Part shown: one piece after another, positions 1 through 6,900 of the stretch
Position numbering within the stretch: position 1 is the stretch's first letter
Layout: each line of letters starts with the position of its first letter
NCBI GenBank assembly: GCA_021811625.1
Contig: JAJZNU010000003.1
Coordinates: 1-64,000, forward strand
Length of the DNA stretch: 64,000 nucleotides
Direction: 5' to 3'
Source of the DNA: a bacterium
GTDB taxonomy: Bacteria > Patescibacteriota > Saccharimonadia > Saccharimonadales > UBA4665
Program-made: the position numbers and the translations under genes
Notes under the pieces: generated by a model
What the model was told of the DNA's origin: nothing
What the model saw: the letters and a program-made list of their open reading frames with translations, nothing else
Database searches by the model: none

Positions 1-431
1 TTATCCAGCTAATTTATTCAATTATCAACCGCGAACAGTACCGGGATGTCAGCGGTGATCCGTGGAACGGTCGTACTCTGGAGTGGTCGGTGTCTTCCCC
101 GCCCCCCGCCTACAACTTTGCCATTATTCCCGAAGTTAGCGGCAAGGATCCCTTTTGGGAAAGCAAGAAGGCTAAACAAATTTCACCGCCTAAAAGTTAT
201 CAGGATATTGTACTGCCAAAAAACACTCCGGCCGGTCTGTTTATCGCCGCTTTTGCCCTGGCGTTTGGTTTTGCGGCCATCTGGCATATCTGGATACTGG
301 CAGTTATCGGTCTGCTCGGCGCCATCGTCGTTATAATTATCCGGCTGAGCGACGACCATACGGATTACGTTATCCCGAAGGCAAAGTTGATGATGAGCGG
401 TAACTCCTCATCCGGGAAAGGGACGGCTTAA
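1..431 (+). CDS. cyoB: Cytochrome bo ubiquinol oxidase subunit I, C-terminal part
   Basis: This is the 3' end of the heme-copper quinol oxidase catalytic subunit; the 5' part lies before the window. The open frame starts at base 3 with no start codon needed and ends at TAA 429-431. It reads WNGRTLEWSVSSPPPAYNF and then a conserved stretch ending in IPKAKL, matching the C-terminus of CyoB (E. coli has GRTLEWATSSPPPFYNF). One hydrophobic segment (AFALAFGFAAIWHIWILAV) is the last membrane helix. An in-frame ATG at 90 lies inside the conserved core and is not a real start. It is followed 9 bases later by cyoC, so the order is cyoB-C-D-E. The metal-binding histidines lie outside the window. Confidence 0.93.
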   Translation, partial: IQLIYSIINREQYRDVSGDPWNGRTLEWSVSSPPPAYNFAIIPEVSGKDPFWESKKAKQISPPKSYQDIVLPKNTPAGLFIAAFALAFGFAAIWHIWILAVIGLLGAIVVIIIRLSDDHTDYVIPKAKLMMSGNSSSGKGTA

Positions 432-440
432 GGCGTTACT

Positions 441-1055
441 ATGGAAGAAAAAGCCATTTCAGCGGCAGAGGTTAAGCGTCAAACGGCCCGTGAAGAGGAT
501 TCCAGGAGCCTATTGGGATTCTGGGTATATTTGATGACCGATTGTGTGTTGTTCGCTTCGTTGTTCGCCGTTTACGCTGTGCTTCACCACAATACGTTCG
601 GCGGGCCCTCGGCTAAAGAGCTATTTAACCTGCATACCGCGCTGATCGAGACATTAATACTATTAACCAGCAGCTTCTCGTGTGGACTAGGGATAGTTGC
701 GGCTCAGCGGCGCAACAAAAAACTGACGATCATGGCATTTTGTCTGACAATGGTTCTTGGTCTGGCATTCCTAGGACTTGAGCTGAATGAATTTCATCAT
801 TTGGCGGTGATCGGTGATAGTTGGCGCCGCAGCGGATTTTTGTCTTCCTACTTCACGCTTGTCGGCACCCACGGGTTACACATAACAGTGGGACTGCTGT
901 GGATGGTAGTGATGATGCTGCGAATTCAAAGGGGTGGTCTGACCCGGTCTAATATCCGAAAGTTGACAATGTTAAGCCTCTTTTGGCATTTCTTGGACGT
1001 CATCTGGATCTTTATTTTCACCGTCGTTTACCTAATGGGGGCCATCGGAGCCTAA
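441..1055 (+). CDS. cyoC: Cytochrome bo ubiquinol oxidase subunit III
   Basis: Subunit III of the bo-type terminal oxidase, an integral membrane protein that stabilises subunit I and is not itself a redox centre. The 204-residue length is normal for CyoC. Five hydrophobic helices follow a charged N-terminus: LLGFWVYLMTDCVLFASLF, the region around TLILLTSSFSCG, MAFCLTMVLGLAFLGLE, GTHGLHITVGLLWMVVMML and FWHFLDVIWIFIFTVVYL. The LxGTHGxHxxxGLxW and HFxDxxWxFxF motifs are diagnostic of the family. It sits 9 bases after cyoB and 9 before cyoD in one transcription unit. Confidence 0.95.
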   Translation: MEEKAISAAEVKRQTAREEDSRSLLGFWVYLMTDCVLFASLFAVYAVLHHNTFGGPSAKELFNLHTALIETLILLTSSFSCGLGIVAAQRRNKKLTIMAFCLTMVLGLAFLGLELNEFHHLAVIGDSWRRSGFLSSYFTLVGTHGLHITVGLLWMVVMMLRIQRGGLTRSNIRKLTMLSLFWHFLDVIWIFIFTVVYLMGAIGA

Positions 1056-1064
1056 GGAATCAAC

Positions 1065-1439
1065 ATGAATCACGAATCCACCCGGAATTTAGCGACGAGG
1101 AATAGGCTGGCTACCTATGTGGCCGGCTATATTCTATCGGTCGGACTGACTGTAGCGGCCTACCTGATTGTTACTCATACTATCAGCACCAGGGACTTTA
1201 TGATCGGTGCGGTAGCCGTCCTGGCGTTTGTGCAATTCGTGGTCCAACTGCTTTTCTTTTTGCATCTGGGACAAGAGCTGCGCCCCAGGTTTAAGCTGCT
1301 GGTATTTTTGGGAATGGTTTCGATTGTTGCAATCTTAGTCATCGGCAGTTTATGGATCATGTCGAACTTAAATTACCGGATGACGCCGTCCCCGAAGGCA
1401 ATCAATAATTATATGAAACAGCAAGATGGCGACTTCTAA
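1065..1439 (+). CDS. cyoD: Cytochrome bo ubiquinol oxidase subunit IV
   Basis: Small subunit IV of the bo oxidase, needed for assembly. The 124 residues contain three hydrophobic segments: YVAGYILSVGLTVAAYLIV, the FMIGAVAVLAFVQFVVQLLFFLHL region, and FLGMVSIVAILVIGSLWIM. The AxVQFxVQxxFFLHL signature fits CyoD/CtaF. The last 14 bases overlap the start of cyoE in another frame, which suggests translational coupling. Confidence 0.92.
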   Translation: MNHESTRNLATRNRLATYVAGYILSVGLTVAAYLIVTHTISTRDFMIGAVAVLAFVQFVVQLLFFLHLGQELRPRFKLLVFLGMVSIVAILVIGSLWIMSNLNYRMTPSPKAINNYMKQQDGDF

Positions 1440-2301
1440 GCTTAACCTTTACGTCAGCCTGGTTAAGCCGCGGGTCCTCCAGGGGAATGTTATAACCGGC
1501 ATAGCGGGGTATCTCTTAGCCGCCGGACACTTTCATCATTTTAGGGTGGGCCTGTTCGTGGCGACTATCGTCGGAATGACGTTAGTGATTGCTTCGGCTT
1601 GCTCCCTTAATAACTATCTTGATCGGGATATAGATAAACTGATGGAAAGGACCAAAGAGAGAGCTATGGCCGCCGGACGTTTACCGGGCAGTGGTGCAGT
1701 AATTTTCTCGGCGGCGCTTTGGATTGTCGGGATGGCGATTTTAATAGTCTGGGTCAATTTAGTAGTGGTAATTATTGGGTTAGTCGGTTTTATTGTTTAC
1801 GTTTGGCTTTATGGGGCACTCTCTAAACGGCGCTCCATCCACGGGACATTAGTCGGCTCCATATCCGGGGCCGCTCCCGTTGTCGCCGGTTACTGTGCAG
1901 TAGCGGACAAAATCGATGCCACCGCGATAGTCTTGTTCCTGGCGTTGTTTTTCTGGCAGTTTGCGGAGTTTTATTCGATAGCTATCTACCGACGGAAGGA
2001 ATACAAGGCCGCCGGTGTGCCGATCATGACCGTCATAAAGGGCGTCCGATCGACAACCGTCCAAATATTTATATATACCCTGCTCTATGTCGCGGCCACG
2101 CTAACTTTAAGCTTCATGAGTGTTACCGGCTGGGTGTATTTTGTGGTAATGACCGTTTTCGGGTTGGGTTTCATACGACTCGGATATAACGGTTTAAGAT
2201 TGCATGGTTCAGATAAGTGGGCGCGAAAGATGTTCCACTACTCTTTGCTGAACCTGATGATTTTCTCTTTAATGTTGTCGGTGGGGTCGTTATTGCCGTA
2301 G
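1426..2301 (+). CDS. cyoE: Protoheme IX farnesyltransferase (heme O synthase)
   Basis: UbiA-superfamily prenyltransferase that adds a farnesyl group to heme B to make heme O for the oxidase encoded upstream. It has 291 residues, normal for CyoE, with about eight or nine membrane helices. The first aspartate-rich motif is visible as N62-N63, D66, D70 within NNYLDRDIDKLMERT, followed by the conserved ERAMAAGRLP. The second conserved region includes FWQFAEFYSIAIYRRKEY. Translation is probably coupled to cyoD by the 14-base overlap. No heme A synthase is seen, consistent with a heme O (quinol) enzyme. Confidence 0.95.
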   Translation: MATSKLNLYVSLVKPRVLQGNVITGIAGYLLAAGHFHHFRVGLFVATIVGMTLVIASACSLNNYLDRDIDKLMERTKERAMAAGRLPGSGAVIFSAALWIVGMAILIVWVNLVVVIIGLVGFIVYVWLYGALSKRRSIHGTLVGSISGAAPVVAGYCAVADKIDATAIVLFLALFFWQFAEFYSIAIYRRKEYKAAGVPIMTVIKGVRSTTVQIFIYTLLYVAATLTLSFMSVTGWVYFVVMTVFGLGFIRLGYNGLRLHGSDKWARKMFHYSLLNLMIFSLMLSVGSLLP

Positions 2302-2666
2302 AATACTAGGGGTTGATATTTTGTGACTAAAATAGCAATTATTGTAAGATATTTAACTTCTTTAAAAAGAGTGCCAGTCCATACTTTTACCAGCTAGTAA
2401 AGAGAACTTGTCGATGGTTGCACCAGGCGCCAACGCATTATTAGGGAGTGGCTGGCGGGGTTTGCGGAATATCGACGATTATTCTTTACGGTCATTAAAT
2501 GTATTTCTTATTTATGATGGCTAGGAATATTAAAAAGAAACGCCTGTGAAATCAATTTTAGGTGTAACAATTTTTCGATTGCTAACAGACAACTTTCGAC
2601 GGTCTAGTGGTGTTGTCGCGGCGGACTTATCGAGCGGATCTTTAATTAACTTTTCATTGGACTAAA
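2302..2666. other. Intergenic region with a half-copy of the Crp-region palindrome
   Basis: This 365-base gap separates the oxidase operon from the kinase genes. AAGATATTTAAC at 2346-2357 exactly repeats one arm of the 31-base palindrome in front of the Crp/Fnr gene (5320-5331); the shared word is 15 bases if flanks are counted (GTAAGATATTTAACT). The opposite arm is only about half conserved here. A 36-codon frame at 2414-2524 has no clear ribosome-binding site and is not called. No tRNA or obvious terminator is seen. Confidence 0.5.
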
Positions 2667-2924
2667 ATGATGAACGCCGGTGATCTCTATACGCAGATGG
2701 TTGAAATAACCAGTAGATATCTTGGTCCATCGGCTGATCGTTTCATAAACCGCCAAGTGAGAAACCATATCGGCAAAGAACCGGAGGATTTGGTCGGCGA
2801 GGATCTTTTGCGACTGATTGATTGGATTAGGATATCTATGGTGTTTTTGACTGACGACGACGAGATTATTAGAGAGTATCTGAACAGACTCCAGGATCTG
2901 GCAACTGAGTTTAAGGCTACCTAA
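2667..2924 (+). CDS. Small protein of unknown function upstream of a histidine kinase
   Basis: I do not recognise this 85-residue protein. It is acidic, has no membrane segment, and is predicted by eye to be mostly helical, with two helix-forming blocks around residues 5-35 and 45-82. A second ATG lies one codon downstream (2670) and either could be the start. It ends 9 bases before the PAS histidine kinase and is likely cotranscribed with it, so a role in the same signalling unit is plausible but not shown. Confidence 0.6.
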   Translation: MMNAGDLYTQMVEITSRYLGPSADRFINRQVRNHIGKEPEDLVGEDLLRLIDWIRISMVFLTDDDEIIREYLNRLQDLATEFKAT

Positions 2925-2933
2925 ACAAGGACT

Positions 2934-4097
2934 ATGATTCACGCTACGACTGAAGAAAAAATTGCTTCCCAGACTTTAATGACGAAAGAGTCTCAGGCCA
3001 AGGTCGAGGCGCTATTGACGAGTATCGGCGAGGGTTTGGTCGCAACCGATGAACAAGGTTTGATTACCAGGGTAAATAAAGTCGCTCTGTCGATGCTCGG
3101 CCTTAAGAAAAAAGACATCATCGGCAAATGGTTTCCTGATGTGATGATTGACGTCGCGGCTGACGGCAGCAAATTAAATGCCATCAATCGGCCGATCACC
3201 AGGGCGTTTTTAAGTGGCCAGACGGTTAACGATCAACGGTATTATCTCAAGAGTGACGGTAGCGTCGTACCGATATCCCTGTGTGTCTCACCGGTGATGC
3301 TGCACGGTAAACCGGTCGGCGCGATTCAGCTGTTTAGGGATATTAGCGAGGAGATTATCGCCGATACCATCAAGGCTGATTTTATCTCCATCGCCTCGCA
3401 CCAATTAAGAACCCCGTTATCGGCGATTAATACTTACGCCCATATGTTATACGACGGTTACGCCGGAGAGCTGGACGAAGAAAGCCGCTTGTTTATAGAC
3501 GTCATCTTAAAAGCCGCCGGCAGGATGAATGATCTTATCAATACGCTGTTAAATATAACTAGAGTCGAAACCGGCAGCCTAGTCGTCGATTCCTTGCCGG
3601 TCAACTTGGCCAATCTAGTGAAACATATCGTTGAAGAAATCAATCCCTCAGCCAAGGAAAAAGGTATATTGCTGTCGCTTAAGGTTGGTCGCAATATCCC
3701 GACAATAAATACCGACAGTTTGTTAGTCCAGGAAGTTTTGGCGAACCTGCTGTCGAACGCCATCAAATATACACCCAAGGGCGGCGAGGTTAGCCTGAGC
3801 GTTATAACCCGAAGCACCGATATTTTATTTAAAGTTAAAGATAATGGTTACGGTATTCCCGCTGAGTCCAAACCCTTTATATTTCAGAAATTTTATCGGG
3901 CCCGGAACATTACTTCTCGCGAGCCAAATGGAACGGGTTTGGGACTCTATTTAATCAACATGATAGTCGAAAGCCTTGATGGTGAGGTATGGTTCAACAG
4001 CCGTGTCAATCAAGGATCGACCTTCTACTTTTCGCTACCTCACAAGGGCTCAAATAAGAAAGAAGGTAAATTCAAGCTCCAGCGGCCGCATCGCTAG
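2934..4097 (+). CDS. Soluble PAS-domain sensor histidine kinase
   Basis: Histidine kinase that autophosphorylates and passes phosphate to a response regulator. The 387 residues hold a PAS domain (about 22-140), a dimerisation/phosphoacceptor domain with H156 in ASHQLRTPLSA, and a HATPase_c domain. In the latter the N box (NLLSNAIKYTPKGG), G1 (DNGYGIP), F box (FQKFYRA) and G2 (GTGLGLYL) are all present. No transmembrane segment is seen, so the signal is cytoplasmic; the PAS ligand cannot be read from the sequence. An AAGGA sequence precedes the ATG. The probable partner is the response regulator 117 bases downstream. Confidence 0.93.
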   Translation: MIHATTEEKIASQTLMTKESQAKVEALLTSIGEGLVATDEQGLITRVNKVALSMLGLKKKDIIGKWFPDVMIDVAADGSKLNAINRPITRAFLSGQTVNDQRYYLKSDGSVVPISLCVSPVMLHGKPVGAIQLFRDISEEIIADTIKADFISIASHQLRTPLSAINTYAHMLYDGYAGELDEESRLFIDVILKAAGRMNDLINTLLNITRVETGSLVVDSLPVNLANLVKHIVEEINPSAKEKGILLSLKVGRNIPTINTDSLLVQEVLANLLSNAIKYTPKGGEVSLSVITRSTDILFKVKDNGYGIPAESKPFIFQKFYRARNITSREPNGTGLGLYLINMIVESLDGEVWFNSRVNQGSTFYFSLPHKGSNKKEGKFKLQRPHR

Positions 4098-4213
4098 ACA
4101 GCCGAATTTGGGTTAGTGTAATATATCAAACAGTTTGAAGCTGAAGAAACCTCTACAGTGTCGAGAGGAAGATAACATAGATAAACTGTTCCTTCACCTA
4201 TTAAAGGGAATAC

Positions 4214-4609
4214 ATGGCAAATATACTGGTAATTGAAGACGATAAAGATCTGAACGCGGCGTACCGTCTTATACTTAGCCGCGACGGTCACAATGTCGAA
4301 TCGGCTTACAATGGCTCGGAGGCGCTTAAGGTCTTGAATTCTTTTAAGCCCGAACTTATACTGCTCGATTTGTTGATGCCAGTTAAGTCCGGGGTGGAAT
4401 TTATTAAAGAATATAACAAGGGTAATTTCGGCGATTCTAAGATAGTTGTTTTCACTAACCTCGAGAACTCTCCGGAAATAAACGAAGCTCTACGTTTAGG
4501 GGCGTATAAATGCATTGTCAAATCCTGGACAGCTCCCCGGGGACTTATAAAAGTCGTGAACGAACTGCTGAACCTACAACCGTCGGCGGCGCGGGTTCCC
4601 GAAAATTAA
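4214..4609 (+). CDS. Single-domain response regulator
   Basis: CheY-like receiver without an output domain (131 residues). The acidic triad E8/D9/D10, phosphoacceptor D52 in LLDLLMP, the switch threonine T81 and lysine K103 are all in place. An AAGGGA site precedes the ATG. It follows the PAS kinase on the same strand, making a likely cognate pair. Having no DNA-binding domain, it probably acts by protein contact or phosphorelay. Its last 65 bases overlap the 3' end of the convergent Crp/Fnr-type gene. Confidence 0.92.
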   Translation: MANILVIEDDKDLNAAYRLILSRDGHNVESAYNGSEALKVLNSFKPELILLDLLMPVKSGVEFIKEYNKGNFGDSKIVVFTNLENSPEINEALRLGAYKCIVKSWTAPRGLIKVVNELLNLQPSAARVPEN

Positions 4610-5282
4610 TTTGCGAGTCGGCAATGAATTGATCGTTGAGACTGGCTTTCAGTTTCGGCATATTGACAATGTAGATGGATCGCCGACGGTAGGATATAAC
4701 TCCTACCCTCTTCAATTTGTTTATCTCGGTAGCGGTTGTCTCGCGGGTGAGCCCCGTTAGATTGGCGAGGTCCTGATGGGTTAGGGCAATGTCGATTTCG
4801 ATTTGGTCCTGGCCGAGTGGGATACCATGTGTTTGAGACAGATAATGAATCGTACTGAGAATTTTGTGCGTGGCCTTGGGTTGCATTAAAGCGTTTAAGC
4901 GTAGCATACCACCCAGACTCTTCAGTGTTGCTCTCTCGAATTCGTCGAACAGCGCCTGCGGGTCGGTTTTAAGATATTCGAGATAAGTTTCCCGCGGCAC
5001 ACAATACAGCTCGGTGTCGGTTAAAGCCTCGTAATAATAAAGCGAACTGGGGAGTTTTCCGAGCACCCAAGGCAGCGGCAGGACGTCCCCGGCCGTGTTA
5101 AGTTCAATCAGCTGCTCTTCCCCGCTCTCGGATAAGTTATAGGTCTTGACCACCCCCTTTTTAATAACGTAGGCTTCCTTGGGTACCTCCCCCTGAAATA
5201 ACAGCACCTCATGATCTTTGTAGAGGGTTACCCTGAGATGGTTCAAAAACTCGGTTTGCTTGCCGGCTGGTCGTGACTGCAT
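4545..5282 (-). CDS. Crp/Fnr-family transcription regulator
   Basis: The 245 residues comprise an N-terminal cyclic-nucleotide-binding-type beta-barrel (about 20-140), a dimerisation helix and a C-terminal winged helix (about 165-225; HQDLANLTGLTRETTATEINKLK is the helix-turn-helix region). Only one cysteine occurs in the sensory domain and there is no N-terminal Cys cluster, so it is not an iron-sulfur Fnr. The cAMP-contact RxSxxGE motif is not clear either (SESGEEQ is seen at a different place), so the effector is unknown. The C-terminal tail overlaps the response regulator. The palindrome just upstream (5301-5331) suggests autoregulation. Confidence 0.9.
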   Translation of the reverse strand: MQSRPAGKQTEFLNHLRVTLYKDHEVLLFQGEVPKEAYVIKKGVVKTYNLSESGEEQLIELNTAGDVLPLPWVLGKLPSSLYYYEALTDTELYCVPRETYLEYLKTDPQALFDEFERATLKSLGGMLRLNALMQPKATHKILSTIHYLSQTHGIPLGQDQIEIDIALTHQDLANLTGLTRETTATEINKLKRVGVISYRRRSIYIVNMPKLKASLNDQFIADSQINFREPAPPTVVGSAVRSRLL

Positions 5283-5300
5283 ACTACTTAAGTGTACTAT

Positions 5301-5331
5301 GTTAAGTATCTTCGATAGTAAGATATTTAAC
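5301..5331. promoter_or_regulatory. Large palindrome between the Crp/Fnr gene and a membrane-protein gene
   Basis: GTTAAGTATCTT (5301-5312) and AAGATATTTAAC (5320-5331) form an inverted repeat with one mismatch in 12, spaced by 7 bases. It sits 19 bases upstream of the Crp/Fnr start and about 65 before the divergent membrane-protein gene. This is the usual place for a dimeric regulator site, and the same half-site recurs at 2346-2357. Binding by the adjacent regulator is inferred. Confidence 0.6.
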
Positions 5332-5395
5332 TATATCCGCAGTTGGGACGCGTCAGGCATAAGGTTTATAATATATTTTGCTTTATGAGGCGGAA

Positions 5396-6250
5396 ATGAA
5401 TCACCTATTTGCTTACCTCGCCGGCGGCGGCAGCGCAGTTTGTTATGGTGTAGCTACGGTTCTAGAACAGATCGGCGCCAGGCAGGCGGACAGAGTCAAT
5501 CGCTTTAACCCCAAATTCTTGTGGAATCTTCTGCACAAAGGGCCGTTTCTTTTCGGAACTTTCCTGGATACCTTGGGGTGGCTATTATCATTGGCGGCCG
5601 TTAGAGAGTTGCCGCTATTTCTGGCGCAATCTTTTATTGCCGCCAGCTTGGTTATTAGTACTCTCATTGACAGGTACTATTTAAAAACCGTTATTACCGA
5701 CCGGGAAAAATTTGCGCTCGGGACGATCACCGGCGGTTTGATGCTGCTGGCCATAACGGCAGTCCCTCATGTGTCACATCTCCACAATCCGACATTCCGC
5801 GACTTCCTGATTATCTCCCCGGTATTTTTAGCGATGGCTGGCGTCCTGCTGATCAATTATCGAATGGCTAAGCAGAATACCATATTAATGGTAGTTATAG
5901 CCGGCCTGGCGTTTAGCGGCACGAATATTGCTGCCCGAGTCAGTAGAATGTCTCATCTCGGCTTCCATACCCTGCTCGAACCGACGGTTTTGGTCCTTAT
6001 AGCTTATGGAATTATCGGCACGATGCTAATGTCGATTGCCCTCCAGCGTGACAGCGTCAGCAGGCTGAATGGCGCGCTGTTTGCGACGGAGGTAGCCGTT
6101 CCGAGTGTTGTCGGTATTTTTTTTCTAGACGACCGGATCAGGTCCGGATTTGCAGGTATCGCAGCCTTCGGTATTTTTGCGGTCGTCGTCGGAACGCTAA
6201 TTATGGGGATCTCAGATAACTCTACGTCTTCGAACGAACTGCCGACTTGA
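5396..6250 (+). CDS. DMT/EamA-like integral membrane protein
   Basis: Predicted multi-pass membrane protein of 284 residues with about nine or ten hydrophobic helices. It begins with a small-residue-rich helix (YLAGGGSAVCYGVATVLEQ) typical of drug/metabolite-transporter and NIPA-like proteins. The frame opens earlier with a TTG at 5378, but ATG 5396 is preceded by GAGG at proper spacing and is preferred. The substrate cannot be inferred. It is divergent from the Crp/Fnr-type gene and shares its upstream region, so common control is possible. Confidence 0.75.
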   Translation: MNHLFAYLAGGGSAVCYGVATVLEQIGARQADRVNRFNPKFLWNLLHKGPFLFGTFLDTLGWLLSLAAVRELPLFLAQSFIAASLVISTLIDRYYLKTVITDREKFALGTITGGLMLLAITAVPHVSHLHNPTFRDFLIISPVFLAMAGVLLINYRMAKQNTILMVVIAGLAFSGTNIAARVSRMSHLGFHTLLEPTVLVLIAYGIIGTMLMSIALQRDSVSRLNGALFATEVAVPSVVGIFFLDDRIRSGFAGIAAFGIFAVVVGTLIMGISDNSTSSNELPT

Positions 6251-6259
6251 TTGGCATGT

Positions 6260-6808
6260 TTAAAGCGAGTTGTAGTGCCAGAAGCCACGGAGCGTTAATA
6301 CTCCGAATATTCCGGCCGCTAGGAAACAGACTAAGGCGCAAATCTGAGCAATGTAGCCAACGGTCCAGAACGAGTAGGCGTCGCCTAGTAGCAAGCCGCG
6401 AAGCGTCTCTCCCTGGAATAGCGTTTGTGCCTCGGCTTTAAGGGTAGTGTTCGATGGGTCGGCTAGTGAAGCGTTACTCACCTTGGCGTATGTCTGACCG
6501 CCGGCTACCTCTTGCAAGTGAACGGCTATGAAATGATCGGCGTAGGCTTTGGCCTGAGGCCCGGTTAAAAGTTCCTGTCCGGCATACTGGTTTAGATATG
6601 GACCGATCTCGGGGCTGGCAAGCGCCGGGCTGCCTTTGGGTGGAAAGTATATCTTTTGAGCGGCTAGTTCGCTTTTGACACTCGAGGTCGTGAAGGAATG
6701 AGCCCACCAGGCCAAGCCGCCTATCGAGGCGAAGGCGAGTGTCGCGATCAGACCAACGGATACAAGTATCTTTAGGGTTGTTTTATGGGGATTGTGGTTT
6801 CTGGCCAT
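6260..6808 (-). CDS. Membrane protein of unknown function, two helices with outer loop
   Basis: The 182-residue protein has an N-terminal membrane helix (about 13-35), an extracytoplasmic region of about 100 residues and a second helix (about 150-175). The loop carries the pattern FPPKGSPAL, QAKAYADHFIAVHL and VAGGQTYAKV. It resembles, from memory, a family of small actinobacterial membrane proteins with a similar A..I..H..E..GG.TYA core and no known function. An AAAGGA site lies upstream of the ATG, and a good promoter is seen at 6849-6877. It is convergent with the upstream DMT-like gene. Confidence 0.7.
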   Translation of the reverse strand: MARNHNPHKTTLKILVSVGLIATLAFASIGGLAWWAHSFTTSSVKSELAAQKIYFPPKGSPALASPEIGPYLNQYAGQELLTGPQAKAYADHFIAVHLQEVAGGQTYAKVSNASLADPSNTTLKAEAQTLFQGETLRGLLLGDAYSFWTVGYIAQICALVCFLAAGIFGVLTLRGFWHYNSL

Positions 6809-6848
6809 TTTGTAGTCCTTTTTTGTTTTATTATTAATTTACAACAAC

Positions 6849-6877
6849 AGTGTATGCTTACAAGGGTTAGAATGCAA
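6849..6877 (-). promoter_or_regulatory. Sigma-70-type promoter for the 6260-6808 gene
   Basis: Read on the minus strand, TTGCAT (6872-6877) is separated by 17 bases from TACACT (6849-6854). Transcription would start about 35 bases before the ATG at 6808. Confidence 0.6.
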
Positions 6878-6900
6878 GACTTGGAGCGGTGTATAAATGG

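Noticed and set aside
46..336. 96-residue frame at the window start
   Set aside because: Out of frame with the clear CyoB C-terminus occupying the same bases.
2414..2524. 36-codon frame in the gap after cyoE
   Set aside because: No convincing ribosome site and no homology that I recognise; too short to support.
4545..5282. Iron-sulfur Fnr-type oxygen sensor
   Set aside because: The sensory domain has a single cysteine and no N-terminal cysteine cluster.
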